Counted from the stretch's first letter, positions 43,811 to 53,018 are shown. The stretch is DNA of 64,000 nucleotides from Herminiimonas sp. CN (GCF_000622895.1 NZ_AVCC01000004.1:29138-93137), one strand, 5' to 3'. Numbers and translations: made by a program. The notes: generated from the letters alone by a model not told the origin.

Positions 43811-44552
43811 TTGCTTCCCCGAAAATCATTTTCTTGGCGATGGCTGCATTGGCCTGCCCTTGCTCGTAAATCGAGGCTTTCTGCGGGGAGGCGCGCGCCG
43901 GCTGCGTGATCCAGTCGGCCTTGAATCCGCGCCAGCCGCGCTCGCAGCAGATCGTCAAGGCGTCCCCCAGGCTTACGCCGGCCTTGTCAGCTTCGCGCCG
44001 AATGCCGTCCATCGCGGTTTTCGTGATGGCGGCGCGCTGCTTGGTTCGTAGAGCTTTGAAATCGGAGACAACTTGCGGATCGATGCCATCGAATGGATCG
44101 CCGTCAGGCGTAGCTTTTGATTTACTTGGTTCTTGGTTATTGGTTATTGGTTCTTGGTTATTGGTTGGCATTGCGTCCGCAGTGCGTTCGGTATGCGTTG
44201 GCATTGCGTCTGCATTGCTCGACTTTCCCCATCGCTTGTTTGCCGCATCTGCAGACTTACTGCTCTTCTCTTTAAATGCGGCTATTTCAGCGTCGCATCG
44301 CTTATGCGCCCAGCCGGCTGGCGTCATCGTGAAGAACTCGGACAGGACGACGCGAACAGCCTCCTTCTCTTCCTCACTCCTGGCGCGCAACACCCGAAAC
44401 AGCGCTGATTCATCGCTGTTGATGGCGGACTCAGTTGTGTAATACCGGTCCATCAATCGACGGTATGCGCCATCCTCAAGAATTGATAAATGCGCTGTAT
44501 CAGTTAGGTAATCACCGATGTGATGGCTGTAGTAATTCACTTTCCATCCCTC
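43797..44552 (-). CDS. DUF1376 replication-initiation-type protein
   Basis: 251 residues from the ATG at 44552. VNYYSHHIGDYLTDTAHLSI and LEDGAYRRLMDRYYTTESAI form the DUF1376 (YdaU-like) domain of phage replication proteins. A linker repeats the unit NNQEPIT (44125-44165), and the C-terminal part ends RGFKADWITQP. It probably recognises the origin. The gene overlaps the HNH gene by 16 bases. Confidence 0.8.
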   Translation of the reverse strand, partial: EGWKVNYYSHHIGDYLTDTAHLSILEDGAYRRLMDRYYTTESAINSDESALFRVLRARSEEEKEAVRVVLSEFFTMTPAGWAHKRCDAEIAAFKEKSSKSADAANKRWGKSSNADAMPTHTERTADAMPTNNQEPITNNQEPSKSKATPDGDPFDGIDPQVVSDFKALRTKQRAAITKTAMDGIRREADKAGVSLGDALTICCERGWRGFKADWITQPARASPQKASIYEQGQANAAIAKKMIFGEANETV

Positions 44553-45055
44553 CATTCGCTGACGGACTTCGCTCGTTTTGAGCGGTTGCAACTGAAGCAT
44601 GCGGTCACCAAATTGTCCTCTCCGTGATGCCCCCCTTTTGATACAGGGATCACGTGATCGCATTCAAGTCGACCGCCACGATGGCCGCAATATGCGCATG
44701 TAAAGTTATCGCGGTTAAAAACGAAAGTGCGTAGTCTTGCCCATATGGATGCGGATGGCCGCGACGATCCAATGGGTCCTGACATAGGCGGCAACGGGTA
44801 ACGATCGGCTAGGACGACGAGAACGCTCGGGAATCCATCTGCCACAATTCCGGCGCCGCACAACTCGTCGAAACACGCCATAAACAGATCAGGCGCAAAA
44901 CCGCTCAAGGATTCGACTCTGCGCCAGTTCGGGTAGCACGTCTTCCTCTTACCGGCCTCTTCGTGAGCCATTAAGGAAAGTTTCTGCGCAAACGAACTCA
45001 TCGCCTTAATCTTCGGGTCAGTGGAAAACTCGCTGTACATGCGAAACCAATCCAT
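44537..45055 (-). CDS. Replication-type N-domain fused to HNH endonuclease
   Basis: 172 residues from the ATG at 45055. The N-terminal MDWFRMYSEFSTDPKIKAMS with YPNWRRVESLSGFAP resembles winged-helix openings of phage replication proteins. The C-terminal FTCAYCGHRGGRLECDHVIPVSKGG with NLVTACFSCNRSK is a canonical HNH nuclease with two CxxC zinc sites. The DNA target is unknown. Confidence 0.8.
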   Translation of the reverse strand: MDWFRMYSEFSTDPKIKAMSSFAQKLSLMAHEEAGKRKTCYPNWRRVESLSGFAPDLFMACFDELCGAGIVADGFPSVLVVLADRYPLPPMSGPIGSSRPSASIWARLRTFVFNRDNFTCAYCGHRGGRLECDHVIPVSKGGHHGEDNLVTACFSCNRSKRAKSVSEWRDGK

Positions 45056-45086
45056 TACGCACTCTCCTTGCTGATTAATGGGCGGC

Positions 45087-46229
45087 TCATGCTGCTTCCA
45101 TGGAAAATTCCGGCTCGTCGAGCAAGCACGACAAATGCTGTTGCAGCGTCGAGCGCCACAACGCCGTTTCCAACGCACTTGAGGCGTGCGGCTCGGCTAT
45201 CACCCATGTCGAAGGCCAGCCCATTAACCACGCTCCGAAAAGTGGGTTCAAGTGCCGGGGCGACTTCGGGGAATCGTTCGAGGATTCCTGCCCATAGAGG
45301 GTCGCTTGGGCCAGGGGCGAATACGCCACAAAGTTGGCTAATTGATCCATGTGTTTTCTGCCCCCCCTGTTACCGTTGCATGCTGTTCCGAGTTCGCGCC
45401 CTTGTGGTCCCGCGCCGCTGGCGTCGGCCAGTTGTTGGCTTGCACGTCCAAATGTGCCTGCCCGCCGCTGTTCGTTGTCCGGCCTGATCGTTCGTTTGCT
45501 TTTGGCGTCTCCCAGTTGATCGATTGCGACTTCAACTTCGGCTCGCCCCGCGAGTTCCGGCCGCTGCCGGATGCTTCCTCGTCCTTCTGCGTTTGCCATG
45601 CGCCATGCGAGGCAGAACCACCGGGCGCGGCCATGGCTGGCACCCACGTCGGACGCTGAAAGAGCGATCCATTCCGCATCCCACCCGCAGTCGGCCAGTT
45701 CTCCCACGACGCGGGAGGCCGCGCGCTCCAAAAGGCGTCCATCTTCAATGCCCACGTCCGAAAAGCCGTCTCCAGTGGGCTTGGCGGCATATTCGGAGGC
45801 GCTGGTTTCGTCCACAGCGGAAGCTGTGGCACTAGCGATGCCTGCGACGTTCTCCAGAAGCATGAATCGCGCACCGCTATCAGTTGCGATCCGGACAACC
45901 TCGAAGAACAGGCCGCTGCGCTTGCCGTCGAGCCCAGCACGCCGGCCGGCGACGGACAGGTCTTGGCATGGGAATCCGGCAACGATGCAATCCACCTTGC
46001 CGCGCCAAGCTCTTGCGTCGAAGGTGCATACATCGGACCAGATAGGTGCCGCATCCAGGGAGCCTTCTTCCATGCGCGCAACCAGGACGCTGGCTGCGTG
46101 AGCTTCCCGCTCAACGTGGCAAATGGTGCGATGCGCGATGCCCAAATATCGGAGGCCGGCTCGCAATCCTTCGTCGAGCATTCCGACGCCGGAAAACAAG
46201 CTGATGGCAGATAGAGCCAGCTCATTCAT
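45087..46229 (-). CDS. C5-cytosine DNA methyltransferase
   Basis: 380 residues. Motif I AISLFSGVGMLDEGL, motif IV with catalytic Cys IVAGFPCQDLSVAGRR, motif VI FMLLENVAGI and the VGASHGRARWF block (motif VIII) are all present, so it should methylate cytosine and may protect phage DNA. The end (HLNPLFGAWLMGWPSTWV) is the phage-type C-terminus. A second frame of the same strand (46225-45338) is open for 295 codons and also looks protein-like. ATGA overlap with the gene upstream. Confidence 0.85.
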   Translation of the reverse strand: MNELALSAISLFSGVGMLDEGLRAGLRYLGIAHRTICHVEREAHAASVLVARMEEGSLDAAPIWSDVCTFDARAWRGKVDCIVAGFPCQDLSVAGRRAGLDGKRSGLFFEVVRIATDSGARFMLLENVAGIASATASAVDETSASEYAAKPTGDGFSDVGIEDGRLLERAASRVVGELADCGWDAEWIALSASDVGASHGRARWFCLAWRMANAEGRGSIRQRPELAGRAEVEVAIDQLGDAKSKRTIRPDNEQRRAGTFGRASQQLADASGAGPQGRELGTACNGNRGGRKHMDQLANFVAYSPLAQATLYGQESSNDSPKSPRHLNPLFGAWLMGWPSTWVIAEPHASSALETALWRSTLQQHLSCLLDEPEFSMEAA

Positions 46230-46780
46230 GCCCCCGCCACATCTGCAGCAATGCGCAACTCGCCGCGCTCAATCAATCCCACCAGAAACGCCGCCATCAG
46301 CTCAAATTCGTGGTTTTCTCCTTGCGGAACCCGCGTCGTGATCTCGCCTGCGCCATCAATCAGCCGGCCAGACTTGATCAGCGCCATGACAGTGGCCACG
46401 ATGTTCTGATGCTCAAAAGCCTTCCATTCGGCTTTCGACAGCCCACCGCCCTGGTCGTGGCCGGCATGGCAGCCAATCCGGCCTGCGATGGGCCCGCACA
46501 GCGCCATTACAGAGGCGTCAGACGCTTTTAGGCTGCGGCCCTTGCCGAATGCCAGTTGATTGCTGTGTGCAGCCTGCGTAAGCCCTGCCGCGCCGCAGCA
46601 CACGCAGGGAATCGAACGCACCGCAGCCAGATAGGCCAGGCTGCGAAAAATGCTGCGTTCTTTGCGCAGATGGTTGATGCGGGCGATTTTCCTCGTGCGA
46701 TCCGGTGACTTTTTTGGTATGCGCGCCATTGGCACCTTGCGGGCGAATGCTGTGCGCTTCATTGGAGTTGTTTGCTTCAT
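46226..46780 (-). CDS. DUF968/Ref-like HNH-fold phage nuclease
   Basis: 184 residues from the ATG at 46780. Basic N-terminus (MKRTAFARKVPMARIPKKSP). SIPCVCCGAAGLTQAAHSNQ, then ALCGPIAGRIGCHAGHDQGG, gives paired Cys and His residues like those of DUF968/Ref HNH-type recombination nucleases. ATGA overlaps at both ends. Confidence 0.7.
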   Translation of the reverse strand: MKQTTPMKRTAFARKVPMARIPKKSPDRTRKIARINHLRKERSIFRSLAYLAAVRSIPCVCCGAAGLTQAAHSNQLAFGKGRSLKASDASVMALCGPIAGRIGCHAGHDQGGGLSKAEWKAFEHQNIVATVMALIKSGRLIDGAGEITTRVPQGENHEFELMAAFLVGLIERGELRIAADVAGA

Positions 46781-47175
46781 GCACGACTCCATTTGAATGG
46801 AAGCGCAGCAGGCATCACCCACAAATGCCTCATGTTTGCGACATTGACCACATCTCCATCTGCGGGATAAATCTCTACCGCATCGAGATTGGCTCTGCCA
46901 CACTCTCGCTTCACCTGCTGCAGTTCGTCCCATGTAATGCCGTCAGCCCATTGGCCGGTACCAGCTTGAACCGAGACACGGCTCACAGATAGCCGAACGA
47001 TGTCATTTGCCTCGTTGAAAACCTGCACCAGAAAATGTCGGGATAGCCATACCTCGGCCAACTTCTGATCTTGATGCGCCGGCCATTCATGCTCAGGGAG
47101 TCGCGCCAAGACTAATGGGCGCTTTGCGTTGTCGCGCGCCATCTGGCGGCGCTGTTCTCTTGTTGTTTGGATCAT
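46777..47175 (-). CDS. Hypothetical phage protein (DUF7694-like)
   Basis: 132 residues. RPLVLARLPEHEWPAHQ, WLSRHFLVQVFNEANDIVRL and GITWDELQQVKRECG resemble a small alpha-beta phage protein often found near replication and methylase genes. Function unknown; ATGA overlaps at both ends show close translational coupling. Confidence 0.65.
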   Translation of the reverse strand: MIQTTREQRRQMARDNAKRPLVLARLPEHEWPAHQDQKLAEVWLSRHFLVQVFNEANDIVRLSVSRVSVQAGTGQWADGITWDELQQVKRECGRANLDAVEIYPADGDVVNVANMRHLWVMPAALPFKWSRA

Positions 47176-50100
47176 GCTGAAACCTCGGCTTCAAATTCTG
47201 CAAAATCGAACAATGTCGGCATGCTCACCTCGCGCTCCATCGCTTGGCAGTAATGCACCTGATCGGCGAAATAGGCTGAATTCAATTCGGAGCCCGCACC
47301 GCGCCGGCCCAGCTTCATTGCGCGTACCGGCACCGTGCCCAATCCGCAAAACGGGTCATAGACAACATCGCCTGGGTTGCTGTAGCGATTAATCAGGCGG
47401 TCAACAATGTCGATCTGGAACGGACAAACATGCTTCTCGACCGCGCGCGCCGACTGCTCGCCGTTGAGCGTGCGCATGCGCACGATGTCATACCACACCA
47501 TCGGATCGTTGCTGCCCGGCGCCAGACTCAGGTAATCGGCCGGCAGCGATTTATTTGCCAGCATGGTTTCACCCACGGCGACGTGATATTCGTAGTCGTA
47601 GACGTTCTGCAGCGACATTTGCGTGAACATCTTCGCCAGCTTGGACGGCCCGTAGCTGGCCAGCTCGGCTGCGCCCATCAATCGATTGCCGCTCGAGCGC
47701 CAAAATGCATGTGCGTCTACCTGCCAGCGCGCGACGCTGTAGCCGGTGCCGGCAATCGGCGCATGCTTGCGATCGAATGGGCCTTGCACGCCATCCGCAT
47801 CCAGGCACAGCGGTTTCGATTTCGTCACCGGCTCGTCGGCATAGCCACGCGAACGGTCGGATTGCGGCTTGTGGAACAGTAAAATGTATTCAGGCGAGCC
47901 GACGCCCATCTTCGTGCCATCCTTGCAGACCTCGGAATATCCGAGCCGGTACGTCTGATTGTTTTCGCGCACGACATCGGTGACGACCGTAATCATTCCC
48001 AAGTAATCGAAGCCGTGCTTGATACCGTGAAACAGCGCTTCCGCATGGAATGGGCTCACGGTCGGAATGCCGGCGCCAGTCACGTTGCCGAAATTGATCC
48101 GGTCCTTGACGTGGCAGGCGTAGATGCGGCCGGGCTGCAGGATCCTGAGCAATTGCGGCGTCAGGAAATCCATCTGTGCCCAAAAGTGCGCGTTGTCCTG
48201 GGTGTGGCCGAAATCGTTATAGCTCGGTGTGTATTCGTAATGGTTGGCGAACGGTACGCTGGTGACGATCAGGCCGACCGAGTTGTCCGGTTGTTCAAGC
48301 GCTTCGAGAACGCAGTCATTATTTGCGACCTCGAACAAATCGCCCTTGACCGTATGGCGATCAACCCCGATCGTGCGCGCCAGAGAATCCTGCATCGACA
48401 ATTGATCCAGTCCATAGGTGCGGATAATCTCACCCATTTTTGACTGCATTTCGTCGTGTCGCGCCCACTTCTCTTGCAGTGTTTTTAATACTTCGCGCTC
48501 AACCTCGGTATGGATGATGTCGATACGCACTGGTACCGTCTGTCCAAAGCGCTTGACGCGGTGAATGCTTTGAATAAAGTCATTAAATTTGAACCCGATG
48601 CCGGCGAAAATCTCGCGGTGGCAATGTGCCTGGGCATTCGTTCCGGATCCGGCAATGCTCGGCTTGGTGGACAGATCTTTGATTTTCCCGTCACAGAAGT
48701 CGGCGATACGCTGCTCACGCTCATCCAGGTTTTGCGTGCCCCATACGCTGACGACACCCGGTATTGCCTTCTGAATGGCGTGCCGCTCATCTTCCAGGTC
48801 GTGCCAGATCAGGAAATGATCTTCCGGCGATTCGGACATGATCTCCGCGACCTTGGCAACGCGCGCGGCCATGCTGTCGCGCTTCTCGCCGGCCGCGGCG
48901 GACAATCCCATTGCCACGTTTGGAATCAGCAGCCCCTGGCCATTCTTTTCGGCACCGGCCGTGTCGTAGTCGCTTGGTACTTCGTGGTAGCGCACCTCCA
49001 TTTCCGGCAGGTCGTAACCTTCGTCACAACGGCACGCGCTGCAGTAGGACTTAATTCTTACGTGGCCTTCTGTTTCGAGCCTGCTCCAGCCGAGTTGCCC
49101 ATTTGCAGTTGCCGGGCTCGTAGTTTCCAGAATTGTCGATCCGGTCGATGGTTTGACCATCTTCGGGCTCGCCCATGTCGGCGAGGAATGCGGGGAAGTA
49201 ATTCCATCGTTCGCAAACGGTGATCCCCCGACCTCCGTAGGCTTCCCAGTCCTGGTTCTTTTCTCTGCTGCAGCGGTCCCGCATTGCTCGCCAAGAGTCA
49301 TAGGCTTGGGTTCCTTTTCCTCCGTGCTTTGGTCGCACGCAACCGCAACTGATGACTCGGCCGCTGGTGAGATGGGTTGATGTTGCGACGTGCGTTCCGC
49401 CGCAGTCGCAGGCGCAACTCCATGCGCCATCGCGCTTCGCGCCGGGAATCCATTGCTGGACGACGAGACGACCGAACCGCTGTTCGCTGAGATTTTTTCT
49501 TTGTGGCATACGCACCCGCACAGATCACTTGGTTTTTGAATAAAAACAGCCCACGAAGCTACCCATAGCCAAAACTCAGTTTCCTTGTGCGGGTATAGCG
49601 TCAAATTTCCGGACTTTTCGCTGTCGCGCTGGAAGAATCGGGTAAGCGCCTGGCCAGTGTCCATCACGCCCAGAAAACCGGCGTAGTGAATCATTTCCTT
49701 GAAGCGGTTTGGGCTCGGGGTGGCGGTATAGACGAACTTGAATTCGACTTGCTCAAACATCGGCAGGAATTCTTGGTAGGTTTTCGATCCATAACTGCGC
49801 AGTACGCTGGCCTCATCCAGTGATGCAGCTCCAAACTGGCGCACGGTAATCTTGCCCTCGCGCACAGATTCATAGTTCGTCATGTAGACCGTGCCGCTGC
49901 CATCAACTTCAGCGTCCGACCGGATAAACCGCAGATCGATCGCATATTCGCCAGTGAAGCGCTTCGCCACCTCGCGCACGAACTCTTGGCGCACGCCGAG
50001 CGGCAAGACGATCAGGCGCAACAGTTCAGGTCGACGGATGCCGATCTGCCGCATCACCTCGAGATTGGTGCTAGTTTTATGCAGCCCGAAGCTGGCGAAC

Positions 50101-50339
50101 ACGGCGCGCTGGCCGCCGGCCAAGGCCCAGCGGACGATGTCGCGCGTATGCGGCTTTAGATTCGGATTGATCTCTTCCAGCGGCACGTCAAAGCCCTTGC
50201 GCTGTGCCAGTTTGATCTTTGCTTTCAAAAAATCGTTGTATTCGCTTAAAATATGCGCAGTCATTGCTGATCCTGGTGAGTGATTAGAAGGCTCGGATTC
50301 GTTGGCGCGAATTTCGAGCTTTTGCTTTTGTGGACTCAT
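47172..50339 (-). CDS. SNF2-type helicase fused to a beta-class DNA methyltransferase
   Basis: 1055 residues from the ATG at 50339 (GAGG 6 bases before it, ATGA overlap); an ATG at 50264 also has a good ribosome site. The helicase part has a Walker-A-like [11 protein letters not shown], motif II LDEAS, motif [13 protein letters not shown] and motif [13 protein letters not shown]. The methyltransferase part has [13 protein letters not shown] (motif IV) followed by [17 protein letters not shown] (motif I). The first Gly of the Walker GK is His here. About 165 residues (274-438) of low-complexity Ser/Thr/Ala-rich sequence, between PSDL and CDEGYDL, are the shadow of a nested HNH gene that lies in another frame. 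Confidence 0.82.
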   Translation of the reverse strand: MSPQKQKLEIRANESEPSNHSPGSAMTAHILSEYNDFLKAKIKLAQRKGFDVPLEEINPNLKPHTRDIVRWALAGGQRAVFASFGLHKTSTNLEVMRQIGIRRPELLRLIVLPLGVRQEFVREVAKRFTGEYAIDLRFIRSDAEVDGSGTVYMTNYESVREGKITVRQFGAASLDEASVLRSYGSKTYQEFLPMFEQVEFKFVYTATPSPNRFKEMIHYAGFLGVMDTGQALTRFFQRDSEKSGNLTLYPHKETEFWLWVASWAVFIQKPSDLCGCVCHKEKISANSGSVVSSSSNGFPARSAMAHGVAPATAAERTSQHQPISPAAESSVAVACDQSTEEKEPKPMTLGEQCGTAAAEKRTRTGKPTEVGGSPFANDGITSPHSSPTWASPKMVKPSTGSTILETTSPATANGQLGWSRLETEGHVRIKSYCSACRCDEGYDLPEMEVRYHEVPSDYDTAGAEKNGQGLLIPNVAMGLSAAAGEKRDSMAARVAKVAEIMSESPEDHFLIWHDLEDERHAIQKAIPGVVSVWGTQNLDEREQRIADFCDGKIKDLSTKPSIAGSGTNAQAHCHREIFAGIGFKFNDFIQSIHRVKRFGQTVPVRIDIIHTEVEREVLKTLQEKWARHDEMQSKMGEIIRTYGLDQLSMQDSLARTIGVDRHTVKGDLFEVANNDCVLEALEQPDNSVGLIVTSVPFANHYEYTPSYNDFGHTQDNAHFWAQMDFLTPQLLRILQPGRIYACHVKDRINFGNVTGAGIPTVSPFHAEALFHGIKHGFDYLGMITVVTDVVRENNQTYRLGYSEVCKDGTKMGVGSPEYILLFHKPQSDRSRGYADEPVTKSKPLCLDADGVQGPFDRKHAPIAGTGYSVARWQVDAHAFWRSSGNRLMGAAELASYGPSKLAKMFTQMSLQNVYDYEYHVAVGETMLANKSLPADYLSLAPGSNDPMVWYDIVRMRTLNGEQSARAVEKHVCPFQIDIVDRLINRYSNPGDVVYDPFCGLGTVPVRAMKLGRRGAGSELNSAYFADQVHYCQAMEREVSMPTLFDFAEFEAEVSA
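49051..49509 (-). CDS. HNH-type homing endonuclease nested in the helicase gene
   Basis: 152 residues from the ATG at 49509 (a GTG at 49521 is possible). [20 protein letters not shown], a zinc-type CACDCGG with SCGCV, and [20 protein letters not shown] are the phage free-standing HNH family. It fills nearly all of a 495-base insertion (about 49026-49520), in a different frame from the helicase, and the insertion length keeps the helicase frame open. Little room remains for a group I intron, and no intein splice motifs are seen. Confidence 0.8.
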   Translation of the reverse strand: MPQRKNLSEQRFGRLVVQQWIPGAKRDGAWSCACDCGGTHVATSTHLTSGRVISCGCVRPKHGGKGTQAYDSWRAMRDRCSREKNQDWEAYGGRGITVCERWNYFPAFLADMGEPEDGQTIDRIDNSGNYEPGNCKWATRLEQARNRRPRKN

Positions 50340-50530
50340 ACCGTCCTCAACCTGCATTTCTTGCACAATGTCGACCCAGCAATGAATTGACCGGCGCTCT
50401 GATTTTTATTGCGGCAATGGCTGCCGGTGCAGGTCTGCTGACGGTGATTGAGCGCCATGATTGCGACGTTGCGGAAGCGGTGTTGACCGCTTGGGGACTG
50501 GATGCCTTGGTTGAACTCGTGCGGAATCAT
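50336..50530 (-). CDS. Small zinc-finger-like protein
   Basis: 64 residues, MIPHEFNQGIQSPS to CKKCRLRTV. It has CTGSHC and CKKC, a likely four-Cys zinc site, in a basic protein. ATGA overlaps with both neighbours. The same frame is open further upstream, but the ATG at 50530 fits the operon pattern. Confidence 0.65.
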   Translation of the reverse strand: MIPHEFNQGIQSPSGQHRFRNVAIMALNHRQQTCTGSHCRNKNQSAGQFIAGSTLCKKCRLRTV

Positions 50531-50691
50531 GCGTAACTCGCTTCGGAATTCGTCAGCGTCCAGAATGCAGCCCACTCTGTATGTGCGGTGCTGCCGGCCG
50601 GGTATGGGGTGGTTGTGATTGGCTGACCGGATAGGCTGGCCTGAAATGCTGATTCGCGGATTGCGGCGATGGATGCGGAAATGTCGCTCAT
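50527..50691 (-). CDS. Small phage protein
   Basis: 54 residues, MSDISASIAAIRESAFQA to TLTNSEASYA. No recognised domain; an N-terminal helix, then a Pro/Thr-rich segment. Start and stop both overlap neighbours as ATGA, which is the main evidence. Confidence 0.6.
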   Translation of the reverse strand: MSDISASIAAIRESAFQASLSGQPITTTPYPAGSTAHTEWAAFWTLTNSEASYA

Positions 50692-51764
50692 GCTGGGTAC
50701 CCGTCGTGCAGCTGTCCATCAAGCGTGCGTCCGGCGGCTTTCTTACCATAGCGGATCATGCAGATTGCATAGCCAGGCTTAGTGCTGATGATGTGTTCTG
50801 GCTTCTTTTCAAAGCCGCCAAAACCGAGTTCGGTAACTGGAGCCCACTCACCCCATTGCTTGAGTAGGAACGGTACGCCGGCATCGACGCACTGATCGCG
50901 CAGGCTGCGGACATGCTCCGGATGCATCGGTCGCGCCTTTGGGCCACTTTCTCCCTCGACGACAACCCAATCGATCCCCCTGACCGAATCGTAGTTATAG
51001 CCATGTCGGATCCATCGTTGGCCGGTCAGCGCATTCAAACCGATCGCTGGCGGACTGTCATCGGAGTCAACGGATGTCCATAACTCTTTCGGTATTTCTC
51101 GATGGGCCATACCATCATCGATGTCAGTCAGATCAACCGTCCCTAACAGAGGCCCCATGCTCAACCAGCGCACCGCTGCCGGCGTCTCCAATAGCATCGG
51201 GATGCGCTCGTTGGCCGCATACTGATCCTCGACCGAGACGCCGATCCAGACGTTCGGCAGCGGCCATGTTTCGTGTCGGTGTGCCGGGCCGTGGTAGGCG
51301 CCTGCGGTGAGCTTGCCATGGGCTTCGTAAATTGTTGACTCTGCCCATCCGATCGCTTCGACGCGATCCGGCGCATTCAGATAGTCGCGCATGCGCTCCG
51401 GCCGCTTGGTCAGTACCTGAAAAATGTGGTGCGACGCCAGCGCCATGACCGCAAACACCTGGTCGATATACTCGACCGGTACGGATTCATGAAACAGGTC
51501 GCTCATGCTGTTGACGAAAATCTTCCGCGGCCGCTGCCATTTGAGCGGCTGAGTCAGGATGCCCGGCACCAACATGATCTTGCCGTTCCACTTTGCGCCC
51601 TGGCTGGTCTTGGTGGTCAGTCCTTCATACGGCTGGCCGGGCCCGACAAAGCGGCCGGCAACACCCATCGCGTAGCAGTTCTTGCAACCATCTGACACCA
51701 GACTACAGCCGCGCACTGGATTCCACGTGGCGTCGGTCCATTCAATTCCTGTCTTATCGCTCAT
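50688..51764 (-). CDS. Gp37/Gp68-family (DUF5131) phage protein
   Basis: 358 residues from the ATG at 51764. TGIEWTDATWNPVRGCSLVS, DGCKNCYA, RPRKIFVNSMSDLFHESVP, RWLSMGPLLG and WVVVEGESGPKARPMHPEHV with LKQWGEW define this radical-SAM-like family. The Cys triad could bind a cluster, but the reaction is not known to me. Coupled by ATGA. Confidence 0.85.
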   Translation of the reverse strand: MSDKTGIEWTDATWNPVRGCSLVSDGCKNCYAMGVAGRFVGPGQPYEGLTTKTSQGAKWNGKIMLVPGILTQPLKWQRPRKIFVNSMSDLFHESVPVEYIDQVFAVMALASHHIFQVLTKRPERMRDYLNAPDRVEAIGWAESTIYEAHGKLTAGAYHGPAHRHETWPLPNVWIGVSVEDQYAANERIPMLLETPAAVRWLSMGPLLGTVDLTDIDDGMAHREIPKELWTSVDSDDSPPAIGLNALTGQRWIRHGYNYDSVRGIDWVVVEGESGPKARPMHPEHVRSLRDQCVDAGVPFLLKQWGEWAPVTELGFGGFEKKPEHIISTKPGYAICMIRYGKKAAGRTLDGQLHDGYPA

Positions 51765-52240
51765 GCTGCACCGCCCAGCTGTCCGCGCATGACGCTTTTC
51801 AGGCATTCGAGCTCGCGTTCAAAACCCGCTGCCTTTTCTTCTGCGGCAATTCGCCTTGCGCGCTCTTCTTCGGCGACCCGCTCGGCTTCCGACTTCAGCA
51901 CCACCAGCGTGCAGCCCAGCCGGTGTGCGCGCCATTCCGGATAAATTCGATTGCCTACCTGAGCGCAGAACGCAGCTTCCCGGTCCGCTTGCAGCGTCGC
52001 CTTCCCCGTCTTGATATTTGAGAAATATCCCGCATCAATTCCGATGTGCGAATAGATCTCTTTGTCGGTCAGGCCCGATGCCCGGCATGCCAGCACGAAT
52101 GCGGCAGCAGCGTTCGGCAATGCGTGGATTTCTTCCTGCGACGCAGTGAATTGAATCGGCATGCGCGCAAACAAAAGCGCGTCATCCTCAGTGCCTGGCA
52201 CAGAAACCTCAGTACCGGTCGTCATTTTTGTTTGGTCCAT
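51761..52240 (-). CDS. Phage regulator with helix-turn-helix and coiled coil (CII-like position)
   Basis: 159 residues from the ATG at 52240. ACRASGLTDKEIYSHIGIDAGYFSNIKTGKATLQAD is a helix-turn-helix resembling CII-type and other phage activators. The C-terminal half is a coiled coil (SEAERVAEEERARRIAAEEK). Second main gene of the leftward operon after cro, where cII lies in lambdoids. Whether it activates or represses is unknown. Confidence 0.6.
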   Translation of the reverse strand: MDQTKMTTGTEVSVPGTEDDALLFARMPIQFTASQEEIHALPNAAAAFVLACRASGLTDKEIYSHIGIDAGYFSNIKTGKATLQADREAAFCAQVGNRIYPEWRAHRLGCTLVVLKSEAERVAEEERARRIAAEEKAAGFERELECLKSVMRGQLGGAA

Positions 52241-52252
52241 TTGTGTACCCAA

Positions 52253-52367
52253 AACGGTTAAAAAAATTCGACAATGAAATTGCCGAGGGTCAATGCAGGT
52301 AGGGCGGGCGATTCCAGCGTGTTAAATTGCCATTTCCACACAACAATTTTTTACGAAGGAATCTCCC
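52253..52367. other. Gap with no clear signal
   Basis: 115 bases upstream of the CII-like gene on the minus strand and of a small gene on the plus strand. AT-rich near 52255-52266 and 52340-52355. I see no terminator hairpin or strong promoter. Confidence 0.5.
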
Positions 52368-52553
52368 ATGGATAAATCGACAGCGATTGCGATTGCAGCA
52401 AATCAACTTGAGATGCTGCTTAAAACCCAGCCAAACCTCTTGGCATACAGCGCGGCAGACGAGAATCGCGGGTCTGACGCGGCAAAATTCTGCATAGGAT
52501 TCATGGATACGTATGCAGCCTGGGCAGAGAAGCAGGACTCGTCTCCCGATTGA
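52368..52553 (+). CDS. Small protein antisense to the leftward operon
   Basis: 61 residues, MDKSTAIAIAANQLEMLLK to WAEKQDSSPD. It has a strong ribosome site (GAAGGAA, about 8 bases before the ATG) and a helical, acidic composition. It runs against the early transcript, and its tail overlaps the end of the opposing small gene. Not recognised. Confidence 0.5.
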   Translation: MDKSTAIAIAANQLEMLLKTQPNLLAYSAADENRGSDAAKFCIGFMDTYAAWAEKQDSSPD

Positions 52554-52686
52554 TCGCCTCGCATTCATTGACTAAGGCGCGTCGGATTTCCTTCAGGGCT
52601 TCCGGCGATTCGCTCTTTACCGCCAAGGCGCAAAGTGCATCGGTAATGGCAATGTTTTGGCGGGGTGTCAGTTTGGTATCGTTCAT
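52501..52686 (-). CDS. Small protein after cro
   Basis: 61 residues, MNDTKLTPRQNIAITDALCA to LHTYP. Helical, no recognised fold. The ATG overlaps the cro stop (ATGA), so it is probably co-translated. May modulate the lysis-lysogeny switch; this is inferred from position. Confidence 0.6.
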   Translation of the reverse strand: MNDTKLTPRQNIAITDALCALAVKSESPEALKEIRRALVNECEAINRETSPASLPRLHTYP

Positions 52687-52991
52687 TTAAGTCTCTCTGG
52701 GTTGATGGGCAGGCGAACGCCACCGTTGCGGGCGGATTCGGCTTCGGCGATGGATGGGTCTGGGGTTGCTGTGCTGCGCAGGTATGCCCAATCGACATCG
52801 GGGCGCAGGTCTTCGCAGCGGACGGCGCCATTTGTAAGCCGCTCAATTGATGGGCAATGTTCTGCGGGGATGCGACGACCCTCCAGCTTCCACTGGCTAA
52901 CCGCACCTTTTGTGATGCCAAGATGGTCTGCAAGCAACTGCATGGAACCAATCTGAGCGAGTGCTTGTTCAAAGGCTTCTTCTGGGGTCAT
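52683..52991 (-). CDS. cro: Cro-like repressor (YdaS/DicC-type helix-turn-helix)
   Basis: 102 residues from the ATG at 52991. LADHLGITKGAVSQWKLEGRRIP is the helix-turn-helix and CEDLRPDVDWAYL the conserved YdaS-family tail. The open frame begins at a TTG at 53021, but that codon adjoins the -10 of the promoter, so the ATG is preferred. Divergent from cI; first gene of the lytic operon. Confidence 0.82.
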   Translation of the reverse strand: MTPEEAFEQALAQIGSMQLLADHLGITKGAVSQWKLEGRRIPAEHCPSIERLTNGAVRCEDLRPDVDWAYLRSTATPDPSIAEAESARNGGVRLPINPERLK

Positions 52992-53018
52992 TTCTGGCAA
53001 GCGGTTGATTAATGATGC

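Noticed and set aside
48510..49223. 237-codon plus-strand frame opposite the helicase and HNH genes
   Set aside because: Antisense of two supported genes, no family resemblance.
49026..49520. Group I intron or intein in the helicase gene
   Set aside because: The HNH frame nearly fills the insert, so there is no room for a ribozyme, and no terminal His-Asn or other intein splice motifs are visible. RNA data could still overturn this.
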